The translations under genes were made by a program, and so were the position numbers. The notes beneath the pieces were generated by a model that saw only the letters and a program-made list of their open reading frames with translations, was not told the origin of the DNA and searched no databases. From contig NZ_JAWLVI010000002.1 of NCBI RefSeq assembly GCF_033100795.1, positions 1 to 64,000 of the forward strand: a stretch of DNA of 64,000 nt, written 5' to 3'. This document shows positions 1 through 6,499 of the stretch, piece after piece. Origin of the DNA: Pseudothioclava sp033100795 (GTDB lineage Bacteria; Pseudomonadota; Alphaproteobacteria; Rhodobacterales; Rhodobacteraceae). Position 1 is the stretch's first letter. Each line of letters starts with the position of its first letter.

Positions 1-127
1 ACAGTGAAGCTGACACTCACATCATCGCATAAGCTAGTGAGCCGATATACAGACATCCAGTTGTCGAAAACAACCAAACCGCCCGCATATCTCTTCAGAT
101 AAACCGTAATGTCAAAGAGCCTGGAGA
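1..127 (-). other. 16S rRNA operon leader (5' transcribed spacer)
   Basis: Read on the minus strand this is the transcribed leader that precedes 16S rRNA in Rhodobacteraceae. A boxA-like antitermination element, GCTCTTTGACATT, lies at 108-120, and the family-typical string GTGAGTGTCAGCTTCACTG ends at the window edge (1-20). The mature 16S gene would begin a short way off the left edge. No protein is encoded here. The assignment comes from my memory of rrn leaders in this family, not from an alignment. Confidence 0.75.
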
Positions 128-261
128 CAAAATCAACCGGAAGCGCCTCGATCCCTCTTGGCGCAACCCGCTAACCAGCCTCCGAATTTTCCGTTTCCTT
201 CCAGAGCCTTGCAACCCCGTCCAGTCACGCCAACACAGCTGCGCCGCGTCGGTGAAGGGCG

Positions 262-289
262 TTCTAAGGATAACCCTCAATACCCGCAA
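262..289 (-). promoter_or_regulatory. Probable rRNA operon promoter
   Basis: On the minus strand a TTGCGG -35 element (284-289) is followed by a 16-base spacer and a TTAGAA -10 element (262-267), then a CGCCC start region. It lies about 140 bases upstream of the boxA element. A run of T and A upstream (about 298-345) could act as an UP element, as expected for a strong rrn promoter. The exact hexamers are inferred by eye. Confidence 0.6.
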
Positions 290-297
290 CCCCTAAA

Positions 298-383
298 AGA
301 TCAGATTTCTAAAAAAAATTCGAAACCGTTATAATACAATGACTTACACATATATATTCCGGCGCGCGGATGATCGATGCCGT
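298..383. repeat. 86-bp exact direct repeat, copy 1 (upstream of the rRNA promoter)
   Basis: These 86 bases recur without a mismatch at 6306-6391 in the same orientation. This copy ends exactly at an N and the other begins immediately after an N. That is the pattern of two contig ends that overlap, not of a mobile element. It includes the AT-rich region upstream of the rRNA promoter, a place where sequence shared between several rRNA operons would stop being identical. Confidence 0.9.
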
Positions 384-384
384 N
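384..384. other. Assembly gap (single N)
   Basis: There is a single undetermined base between the rRNA leader segment and the segment starting at 385. Single-N joins are typical of scaffolders that expect a negative or zero gap. The true distance and even the adjacency are unproven. Confidence 0.9.
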
Positions 385-553
385 TAGGAAAAAAGCAGAA
401 GTTTTTTGAAATTCCGCGCAAGTTATTGAAATCAAACAAATACAACTAGATCCGAAAAGTTGCCAGACGCCGCCACGGACGGCGATTGAAAGAATATTTC
501 ACAAAGCCAGTGATTCAACGAAATGAAACGCCCCTCGTGGCAAGCCCGATACC
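385..553. other. AT-rich non-coding stretch
   Basis: With 1-383 this makes a 553-base stretch without a protein gene. It is clearly more AT-rich than the rest of the window and lies downstream of the minus-strand gene ending at 554. A short imperfect hairpin (CGCCG/CGGCG around 468-484) could serve as that gene's terminator, but it lacks a good T-run. I see no gene, tRNA or known RNA element here. Confidence 0.5.
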
Positions 554-823
554 CTAGTGGCGCCGCATCAACGCGGAAAGCTCTCCCAGAATCTCTTTGT
601 TGCTGCAACATTCCGGCGCAGTCTCTGCCGGACCGCCGCTTTCGGAGAGATAGGCCAGACAGGTCTCACCATGGGCGCAGCAACGGCAGGCGGTAATCAT
701 CTGCGCAAAATCCTCTTGGGTCAGGAAACCACTATGCATGGCTTCGGTCAGATTCACCCCCATCTTTCGGGCCAGCGACCGCGTGAGCCAGAAGTTAAGG
801 TCGATATTGCCTTGCATACCCAT
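554..823 (-). CDS. DUF6455-type four-cysteine small protein (copy A)
   Basis: This 89-residue protein has unknown function. The start is the ATG at 823, giving MGMQGNIDLNFW, because it lies 4 bases after the upstream gene's stop with a GGGAG-like site before it. A longer frame reaching 889 would run back into that gene. It has a helical N-terminal half and a C-x2-C-x5-C cluster (ACRCC...TC), followed by further cysteines (ECCSN) and a short helix. The same Cys spacing appears in the neighbour 828-1163, so the two are tandem paralogues. The cysteines suggest metal binding or redox chemistry, which is inference only. Confidence 0.7.
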   Translation of the reverse strand: MGMQGNIDLNFWLTRSLARKMGVNLTEAMHSGFLTQEDFAQMITACRCCAHGETCLAYLSESGGPAETAPECCSNKEILGELSALMRRH

Positions 824-827
824 TTGT

Positions 828-1163
828 TTACTCCCGCGTCGAGGCCGCAGCCCCGGGTTGCGTCCCATCGCCTGCAGCTGCCAGCGCATTGTGCAAACGA
901 TCCATCATCAGCCGGTTGTTGCAAAAATCCGGAGCATGCTCTTCGGCTGGCTGCTTCAAACGATCTTCAGGTGCCCCGTGTTCAGCAAGCCAATGCACAC
1001 AAGATGCCGGATCATCGCATCCGACACAGTCGACAAGAGCATCGCGCCATTCTGCCGAACTGATCTTGCCACGGCGCAGCGCCTCTTCCAGGTCAATACC
1101 CAAGGTCTCGGCCATCCTGTTCATCAAGGCGGCATGACGGTTGAGGGTTCTGTTTCCGAACAT
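828..1163 (-). CDS. DUF6455-type four-cysteine small protein (copy B)
   Basis: This 111-residue protein has unknown function. Residues from about 10 to 85 parallel the downstream copy: a helical region (LMNRMAETLGIDLEEALRRG), then C-x2-C-x5-C (DCVGCDDPASC), a WLAEHG helix and a last cysteine in FCNN. The C-terminal tail is alanine- and glycine-rich and not shared. The two genes are 4 bases apart and surely co-transcribed. The DUF6455 name is my recollection of Rhodobacteraceae annotation; the cysteine pattern is seen directly. Confidence 0.7.
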   Translation of the reverse strand: MFGNRTLNRHAALMNRMAETLGIDLEEALRRGKISSAEWRDALVDCVGCDDPASCVHWLAEHGAPEDRLKQPAEEHAPDFCNNRLMMDRLHNALAAAGDGTQPGAAASTRE

Positions 1164-1280
1164 GGCTGGTTCCCACCGTTATAGGTGGCGCCATGCTGCG
1201 CGCGGTCCGGATTTGGCTCCATGACCTAGATCAAGCCCGCCCGCAACGCGCCGTTTCGGGCAAGAAACGGCTGGCCGTGC

Positions 1281-2000
1281 TTAGGAACCGCCCCCATTCA
1301 GGTGCGCAACTGTGGCGCGCACGGTCTCCATCCGCCGCGCGTTTGCGGGGTGCGAGCCAAGAAAACGGTCGCCAGGATCGGGTATCCGGCTGAAAAACAG
1401 CGCTCCCCGCATAGGGTCATAGCCCGCGTTCCATGTAATGATCGTGCCAAGCCGGTCGGCTTCGAGTTCATAGTCCTTGGAATAAGCCCGCGCACCCATA
1501 TTCGCACCGAAAGACTGCGCCTGCGACACGGTTGAAGCATCCCCCCCCGAAGCCGCTGTCAAAACCCCCAGAATCAGCGCCCCCGCCGAAGCATCGCGCG
1601 CCTTCGCAGACAAATGCCCCGCGATATGGTGTGCGGCCTCGTGACCCATCACAAAGGCCAATTCGTCACGATTTTGCGCCTCGGCAATCAGCCCCAGCGT
1701 AAACCCGACAATCGGGCGGCCCTGACGGTCTTCGGTCTGAAAGGCGTTTACCCCCTGCCCTGGCCGGTCATCGACGACAATCCGGTAATCGCAGTTGCGC
1801 GCGGAGGTTCTGGCGCGGCACTCGGCCTCGATCTGCGGCTCCATCGCATCAGCGACCGCGATGAAGTTGGCGGCCTGCACCTGCGCCGGAGGGCGGGCTT
1901 CGGTGGCGGGGGGCGGCTGCATCGGCTGCACCGGCGCCACGCAGGCCGCAAGCGAGCCGGCCGCAACCAGCGCGACCAAGGCCGCGCGCATCCGTTTCAT
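1281..2000 (-). CDS. M48-family metalloprotease, lipoprotein
   Basis: This predicted zinc peptidase acts in the periplasm, anchored by lipid (239 residues). The start at 2000 gives MKRMRAALVALVAAGSLAAC, a lipoprotein signal with lipobox LAAC and the modified Cys at residue 20. Upstream in-frame codons give an implausible leader. The catalytic HExxH motif is H120-EAA-H124, and the third zinc ligand is in YELEAD (E178 with D182), as in M48 peptidases. A proline-rich linker follows the Cys. Relatives such as LoiP and BepA take part in outer-membrane protein quality control, but the substrate here is unknown. Confidence 0.85.
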   Translation of the reverse strand: MKRMRAALVALVAAGSLAACVAPVQPMQPPPATEARPPAQVQAANFIAVADAMEPQIEAECRARTSARNCDYRIVVDDRPGQGVNAFQTEDRQGRPIVGFTLGLIAEAQNRDELAFVMGHEAAHHIAGHLSAKARDASAGALILGVLTAASGGDASTVSQAQSFGANMGARAYSKDYELEADRLGTIITWNAGYDPMRGALFFSRIPDPGDRFLGSHPANARRMETVRATVAHLNGGGS

Positions 2001-2154
2001 CCCGGTATTTCGCTGAACTGGCCGCACCTGTCGCCCCCACATCAAACACCCGTCAGTTCTATCCCGTTCGGAGGGTTGCGAAAAGCGCACTCACCCGCAC
2101 CCCACGCAATCTTTACCTCTTCCCGAGGCGACCGAGCCGCGCTAGGCTGGTCAC

Positions 2155-2406
2155 ATGTTCACCATCGAGCACGAATTCGACGCCACCGTGATCACCCTTG
2201 TCGACGAGGGGGATGATCCGGGCGATTACCTTCAGGAAGACATCACGATCCAGTCCTTCGAGGAATGTGTCGTGGTCGAGCAGGTCGATGACCACGATGT
2301 CGTGCAGCGCATTACCTTTTCGCACGCACAACTGCGCGAGCTGGCCGCCGCGCTCAACCTGCCCGAGGGGGTCTACCGGCTGAAACAGTCGGATGAGAAG
2401 GACTAA
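2155..2406 (+). CDS. Conserved hypothetical acidic protein
   Basis: This 83-residue, very acidic protein (many D/E, beginning MFTIEHEFDA) has no membrane segment or signal peptide. The predicted structure is mostly strands followed by one helix (HAQLRELAAALNLPEG). I recognise no domain. It is divergent from the M48 lipoprotein gene and its last 4 bases overlap the end of the convergent DUF167 gene. The ribosome site is weak. It is probably a lineage-specific conserved protein, and I cannot assign a role. Confidence 0.6.
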   Translation: MFTIEHEFDATVITLVDEGDDPGDYLQEDITIQSFEECVVVEQVDDHDVVQRITFSHAQLRELAAALNLPEGVYRLKQSDEKD

Positions 2407-2654
2407 CCTTCGACGCGAAAGACCTTGTCGCGCGAGGTTTCGCCCCGCACCAGCACGAGCCGCGTTTTCGCAACCCCGATGGCCTTGGCCAAAAGCTTTT
2501 GCACCTCTTTGTTGGCTTTGCCGCCTTCGGGAACCACCGTCACATAGGCGCGCAGCCCCTCGTCGGTCGCCTTCACCTCATTGCGCGAGGCTTTGGGCGT
2601 TACCCGCACGGCGATTTCGGTTCCGGGTGTGGCGAGGTGGGTCAGATCGGTCAT
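2403..2654 (-). CDS. DUF167 (YggU-like) family protein
   Basis: This 83-residue protein starts at the ATG at 2654 (MTDLTHLATPGTEIAVRVTP). The longer frame upstream is not homologous and overlaps the nitroreductase promoter. Family hallmarks are the VRVTPKASRNEV strand, the VPEGGKANKEVQKLLAKA stretch and the LVLVRGETSRDK region, matching the small alpha/beta DUF167 fold. The biochemical function of the family is unsettled. It is convergent with 2155-2406. Confidence 0.85.
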   Translation of the reverse strand: MTDLTHLATPGTEIAVRVTPKASRNEVKATDEGLRAYVTVVPEGGKANKEVQKLLAKAIGVAKTRLVLVRGETSRDKVFRVEG

Positions 2655-2758
2655 GGCGCACCCTAACGCCCTGCCCGCGCGTCGAAAAGCCCCCCGTCGC
2701 CTTGCAATCCGTCTGGCCAGCGCCAATATCGCGGGCAAGACAACCGGGAGGCCCGACG

Positions 2759-3364
2759 ATGAGCGACCAGCAACCAAGCATCAACCCCGCGACACGCAAT
2801 GACGAGGCGATGCGCTTTTTGCTGACGCGGCGCTCGCGTCCGGCAAAGACGCTTGTGCTGCCGGTGCCGGACCGTGCCGCCCTGACCGAGATCCTGACCG
2901 CGGGCGGGCGCACCCCCGACCACGGCAAGCTGGAGCCGTGGCGCTTTGTGGTGCTGGCGCGCCCCGCGCTGGAGCGGCTGGCGGCGCGCGCCGAAACCAT
3001 CGCCCGCGCCGATGGCCTGCCCGACGATCAAGTCACCAAGGCCGCCTCGCAATTCGCAGGCTCGCACTGCTGCGTCGCGGTGATCGGAGCGCCGCAGCAA
3101 AGCGACAAGGTGCCCGCTTTGGAACAACAGCTTTCTGCGGGCGCGGTATGCCTGTCGACGCTCAATGCCGCCCTTGCCGCCGGATGGGGCGCCAACTGGC
3201 TGACCGGATGGGCCGCCACCAACGCCCAATTCTGCCGCGAAGCACTTGGCCTTGAGGGCGACGAATGGGTCGCGGGCTTCATCCATATCGGCACCGAAGG
3301 CGCCCCCCCGCCCGAACGCCCCCGCCCCGATCTGACCAGCATTACCCAGTGGATTGACGAATGA
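2759..3364 (+). CDS. Nitroreductase family protein
   Basis: This is an FMN-dependent oxidoreductase of the nitroreductase superfamily, 201 residues. The start at 2759 is set by a GGGAGG ribosome site at 2746-2751. Early residues carry the RRS FMN-phosphate-binding region (FLLTRRSRPAKTL), then TAGGRTPDHGKLEPWRFVV, typical of the family. The C-terminal half has WGANWLTGW and ends with FIHIGTEGAPPPERPRPD. The substrate is unknown. The stop codon overlaps the next gene's start (ATGA at 3361-3364), so the two are translationally coupled. Confidence 0.88.
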   Translation: MSDQQPSINPATRNDEAMRFLLTRRSRPAKTLVLPVPDRAALTEILTAGGRTPDHGKLEPWRFVVLARPALERLAARAETIARADGLPDDQVTKAASQFAGSHCCVAVIGAPQQSDKVPALEQQLSAGAVCLSTLNAALAAGWGANWLTGWAATNAQFCREALGLEGDEWVAGFIHIGTEGAPPPERPRPDLTSITQWIDE

Positions 3365-4062
3365 TATTTTCCGCCTTTTTCAACGCGCTTGACGACCTGT
3401 TCGAGCGCAGCTCGTTCAAGATTTTACTCAAGGGCATCGCGCTGGCGCTTGGCCTTCTGGCCGCGCTGTTCATCGTGGTCGCGCAACTGATCGGCATCCT
3501 GACGCCCGACAGCCTGACATTGCCCTTCATCGGCCCCGTCTCGCATATCAGCACCATTGCAAGCTGGGGCGCCGCCGTTCTGATGGTCGCACTCTCGCCG
3601 TTTCTGATGGCGCCTGTCGCCTCGGTCTTTATCGGGTTGTTCATCGAGGATGTCGCGGACGCCGTCGAGGAGCGCCATTATCCGACGCTGCCCCCCGTTG
3701 CTGCGAAGCCGTTTGCGCAGTCGATGGAAGAGGCGCTGCGTTTCTTCGGGCTTGTGATCGTGGCCAACCTTGGCGCGCTTTTGTTGATGGTGATCCCGCT
3801 GTTCTGGCCCTTCGCGCCCGCGATTTTCACCGGCGTGAACGGATACCTTCTGGGGCGGGAATATTTCCAGATGGTCGCCTCGCGCCGCACCGACCCCGAG
3901 GACATGCGCGCGCTCTATGAGAAGAACAAGCTGACCATCATCATGGCGGGTATCCTGATGGCTGTGCCGCTGGCGGTGCCGGTGCTCAATCTGGTCGTGC
4001 CGGTTCTGGGGGCCGCAACCTTCACGCATCTTTACCATCGCATCACCAACCGGATGGGCTAA
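3361..4062 (+). CDS. EI24/CysZ-like integral membrane protein
   Basis: This 233-residue inner-membrane protein has about five hydrophobic segments (roughly residues 24-48, 64-100, 125-150, 195-220). An amphipathic N-terminus (FFNALDDLFERSSFKILLKG) and a GREYFQMVASRR motif in the C-terminal half are features of the EI24 family that includes the sulfate transporter CysZ. Sulfate transport is not shown and I would not assume it. It is translated together with the nitroreductase through a 4-base overlap. Confidence 0.75.
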   Translation: MIFSAFFNALDDLFERSSFKILLKGIALALGLLAALFIVVAQLIGILTPDSLTLPFIGPVSHISTIASWGAAVLMVALSPFLMAPVASVFIGLFIEDVADAVEERHYPTLPPVAAKPFAQSMEEALRFFGLVIVANLGALLLMVIPLFWPFAPAIFTGVNGYLLGREYFQMVASRRTDPEDMRALYEKNKLTIIMAGILMAVPLAVPVLNLVVPVLGAATFTHLYHRITNRMG

Positions 4063-4304
4063 CCGATCAGGAAATAGCGCCCGATCCCGTAGACATAAAA
4101 CCCCGCGAAAAGGATGTTCACCCATTTCAGCTGCCGCTCGGTATGAAGCCACGCCACATAGATCCAGATCATGCAAAACGGCAGCGACAGGAACATATTG
4201 AGCGGATACCAGTTCTGCACGATGGCAACCGTCGAAAGCACACCCAACCCGAGGGCGATGTTCTTCAGCAAAGGCTCATAAGCGGCCAGACGGACGACAG
4301 CCAT
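4059..4304 (-). CDS. Small inner-membrane protein of unknown function
   Basis: This 81-residue protein has two or three hydrophobic segments (about residues 12-30, 33-52 and 60-80) separated by a short polar stretch, HTERQLKWVN. The C-terminus is GRYFLIG. It has no signal peptide or catalytic motif that I recognise. It converges on the EI24-like gene with a 4-base overlap at the stops. Proteins of this size and pattern are common hypothetical genes in this family. Confidence 0.6.
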   Translation of the reverse strand: MAVVRLAAYEPLLKNIALGLGVLSTVAIVQNWYPLNMFLSLPFCMIWIYVAWLHTERQLKWVNILFAGFYVYGIGRYFLIG

Positions 4305-4415
4305 GGCTCTCCTTGGCGCAGGTGGCCCGCAGTGCGCAGGCGCGTTTCAGGTTTTGGTGAAAGGTCGGCCAAACAGGCCGCCGCTATCCGCGCTATAACA
4401 GAAAAGCCGCGCCGA

Positions 4416-4451
4416 TCAAAAGACAATCCCCGCAGCCCGGGCCGCGGGGAT
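4416..4451 (-). terminator. Rho-independent terminator after the DUF1467 gene
   Basis: Arms ATCCCCGC (4426-4433) and GCGGGGAT (4444-4451) form a stem. On the minus strand it is followed by a T-rich stretch (TTGTCTTTTG). It sits 5 bases after the stop of the gene ending at 4456. Confidence 0.7.
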
Positions 4452-4455
4452 AGGC

Positions 4456-4725
4456 TTAGCGTTTCAGGCGTCCGAACCAGTCAATATCCGCAAGCGTCAC
4501 GGCACCCGAAAGGATGATCCCTGCGATCACCGACCACAGCAGGACGGCGACAACGCTCGTTATTATGGCCTTGCGTTTCAGGTTCGCCTGATGCGGCGCG
4601 CCTGCGGGGGTTCCAGGGGTGATCTCACCTGCTTCGTCCTGCGTTGTCAGGCGCATCGGCAGCACGATGAAAAACACCATGAACCAGATCACGGCAAAGA
4701 GGACGATTCCGCCGGTCAGGTTCAT
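4456..4725 (-). CDS. DUF1467 family membrane protein
   Basis: This 89-residue protein starts at the ATG at 4725 (MNLTGGIVLFAVIWFM). The first membrane helix ends in VFFIVLPMRLTTQ, a signature of DUF1467 proteins. A short polar loop with prolines (TPGTPAGAPHQANLKRK) leads to a second helix (residues about 55-75). Function is unknown. It lies 1 base after methylmalonyl-CoA epimerase, so the two form one transcript, an arrangement common in this order. Confidence 0.85.
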   Translation of the reverse strand: MNLTGGIVLFAVIWFMVFFIVLPMRLTTQDEAGEITPGTPAGAPHQANLKRKAIITSVVAVLLWSVIAGIILSGAVTLADIDWFGRLKR

Positions 4726-4726
4726 C

Positions 4727-5131
4727 TCAGACCTGCTCCAGTTCAACGAGGCAGCCGTTGAAGTCCTTGGGATGCAGGAACAGAACCGGCTTACCATGCG
4801 CGCCGATCTTCGGCTCGCCCGTGCCCAGAACGCGGGCGCCCTGCTCTTTCAGGCGGTCGCGAGCGGCCAGAATGTCGTCCACCTCGTAGCAGATGTGATG
4901 GATGCCGCCTGCGGGGTTCTTCTCCAGAAAACCGGCGATGGGCGAATTTTCCCCCAGCGGATACAGCAGCTCGATCTTGGTGTTGGGCAGCTCGATAAAT
5001 ACCACCGTTACGCCGTGGTCGGGTTCATCCTGCGGCGGGTTCACCTTTGCGCCAAGCGTGTCGCGATATTGCGCCGATGCGGCTTCCAGATCCGGAACAG
5101 CAATGGCGACGTGGTTCAGACGTCCGATCAT
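4727..5131 (-). CDS. mce: Methylmalonyl-CoA epimerase
   Basis: It interconverts (2R)- and (2S)-methylmalonyl-CoA, a step of propionyl-CoA use and of the ethylmalonyl-CoA pathway. The 134 residues form a vicinal-oxygen-chelate fold with two repeats. Metal ligands are visible as His in LNHVAIAVPDL, His in GGIHHICYEVDD and the C-terminal Glu in LVELEQV; IELLYPLGENSPI is also typical. The window also contains malyl-CoA lyase (54926-55882), a partner enzyme of the same pathway, although the two genes are far apart and on different assembled pieces. Confidence 0.93.
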   Translation of the reverse strand: MIGRLNHVAIAVPDLEAASAQYRDTLGAKVNPPQDEPDHGVTVVFIELPNTKIELLYPLGENSPIAGFLEKNPAGGIHHICYEVDDILAARDRLKEQGARVLGTGEPKIGAHGKPVLFLHPKDFNGCLVELEQV

Positions 5132-5293
5132 GAGTGGGCCTCCTCATATTTCCTTCCCCTCTGGCAATATGTGCGCCCGTGCCGCGATGCAAGGAAAAGC
5201 CGGACCAATGTCGCAGGGGCGCGTTAACCACTCGTTAGGTAAGCCCGGGCTTTACTTGTCAGTGATGCGAATCCCCAAGCAAGGTGACCGACC

Positions 5294-6004
5294 ATGAGTG
5301 ACGATCTGAACGAGTTGATGCTCCAGCATCTACCCAGCCCGCAACGGCCGCTTCTGGGGCTGACCGTGCTTGTGGTCGAAGACAGCCGTTTCGCCTCCGA
5401 GGCGATGCGCCTGCTGTGCCTGCGCTCGGGCGCGCGTATCCGCCGCGCCGATTGTCTGGCCTCGGCGCACCGCCATCTGCAGACCTACCGCCCCGGCGTT
5501 GTGATCGTCGACATGGGGTTGCCGGACGGTTCGGGCGCCGATCTGATCCGCGAGATCCGAGCGATGACCGCGCCGGTTCCGGTGATCCTTGGCACCTCTG
5601 GCGATACGGATGTCGAGGACGAGGCGATTACAGCAGGAGCGGACGGGTTCTTGCAAAAGCCTCTCGAAAGCCTGTCGGCCTTCCAGCACGCAATTCTTGT
5701 GGCACTTCCTGAAGACCGCCGTCCGGTTGGGCTTCATGCGATCTCGGACGACATGATTCACCCCGATCCGATCGCGCTGCAGGACGATCTGCATCACATG
5801 GCGGAAATGCTGTCAGACCGGACCGATGCGCGCTCGCTGCATTATGCCGCGCAATTCCTGACTGGCGTGGCCCGCTCCGCGCATGACACGGCGCTGGAAA
5901 CCGCAGCGACGGCGCTCGGGCGCACGGGCGCGCCATCTGCGGCGGATCTGACGCATCTCAACGCACTGGTGCAAGAGCGCCTGGCCGCTGGCGCAGCCTT
6001 CTAG
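5294..6004 (+). CDS. Response regulator with helical C-terminal domain
   Basis: This 236-residue protein has a receiver domain at about residues 22-135. The acidic pair is E29/D30, the phospho-acceptor is D73 in VVIVDMGLPDGSG, the switch residue is T101 or S102, and the conserved lysine is K122 in FLQKP. The C-terminal 100 residues are helical (HHMAEMLSDRTDARSLHYAAQFLTG split by short linkers) and resemble no DNA-binding domain I know. It may act by protein contact or as a phosphotransfer-like helical domain. No histidine kinase is adjacent, so its partner is unknown. Confidence 0.8.
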   Translation: MSDDLNELMLQHLPSPQRPLLGLTVLVVEDSRFASEAMRLLCLRSGARIRRADCLASAHRHLQTYRPGVVIVDMGLPDGSGADLIREIRAMTAPVPVILGTSGDTDVEDEAITAGADGFLQKPLESLSAFQHAILVALPEDRRPVGLHAISDDMIHPDPIALQDDLHHMAEMLSDRTDARSLHYAAQFLTGVARSAHDTALETAATALGRTGAPSAADLTHLNALVQERLAAGAAF

Positions 6005-6304
6005 GCCAGCGACGGATCGTCGGCCGCCCGAACAAGGCCCGTCAGATCGGACAGCCGTTCGATCTGGGCACCGGCACTGTCGAAATTCGCGGGCGAAAGC
6101 CACGCCTCATACGCCGCCCTCAACCCGGGCCATTCCTTGTCGATCGCGGCAAACCACGCGGTATCGCGGTTGCGCCCCTTGACCACGGTCGCTTGCCGGA
6201 AAATCCCCTCATAGCTCAGCCCCAGCCTTTGGGCCGCCGCACGCGAGGGCACATTCAGCGCATCACATTTCCACTCAAAGCGCCGATAGCCCGCCTCGAA
6301 AGCC
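6001..6304 (-). pseudogene. GNAT acetyltransferase, C-terminal fragment cut at an assembly gap
   Basis: The reading frame runs from the gap at 6305 to the stop at 6001 and encodes about 100 residues. These match the C-terminal half of RimJ/RimL-like N-acetyltransferases: YRRFEWKCDALNVPSR, AAQRLGLSYEGIFRQATVV and GRNRDTAWFAAID. The acetyl-CoA-binding N-terminal half is missing and is not found after the gap. I regard it as an intact gene cut by the assembly, not a true pseudogene; the in-frame GTG near 6252 should not be used as a start. It overlaps the stop of the response regulator gene by 4 bases. Confidence 0.8.
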
Positions 6305-6305
6305 N
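6305..6305. other. Assembly gap (single N)
   Basis: This single N cuts the acetyltransferase reading frame. The sequence to its right begins with the 86-base repeat and carries no acetyltransferase N-terminus. Confidence 0.9.
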
Positions 6306-6391
6306 AGATCAGATTTCTAAAAAAAATTCGAAACCGTTATAATACAATGACTTACACATATATATTCCGGCGCGCGGATGATCGATGCCGT
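6306..6391. repeat. 86-bp exact direct repeat, copy 2
   Basis: This is identical to 298-383 and begins directly after the N at 6305. If 298-383 and this copy are one locus, the chromosome reads from the AGCS gene region straight into the rRNA promoter on the minus strand. The rest of the 6306-6499 region has no gene. Confidence 0.9.
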
Positions 6392-6459
6392 ATCTTTCAA
6401 GGCTGGAAATCGACTCGGAGCGAGACTCGCCCTCGCATTTCCAGATTTCGCCTCTCCAA

Positions 6460-6490
6460 AACAACACGGCCGCCCCGGGGGACGGCCGCG
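6460..6490 (-). terminator. Terminator after the AGCS symporter gene
   Basis: CGGCCG (6467-6472) and CGGCCG (6483-6488) flank a GC-rich CCCCGGGGGA core. On the minus strand the stem is followed by TGTTGTTTTGG. It lies about 10 bases past the stop at 6500. Confidence 0.65.
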
Positions 6491-6499
6491 AAAGGTAGA

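Noticed and set aside
95..289. 64-residue open frame on the minus strand
   Set aside because: It lies across the rRNA promoter and leader, has an odd Arg-rich composition and no ribosome site.
298..383. 86-bp repeat as a transposon end or attachment site
   Set aside because: Both copies abut an N at opposite ends, there is no transposase or integrase, and the repeat forms part of an rRNA promoter region. A contig overlap explains it better.
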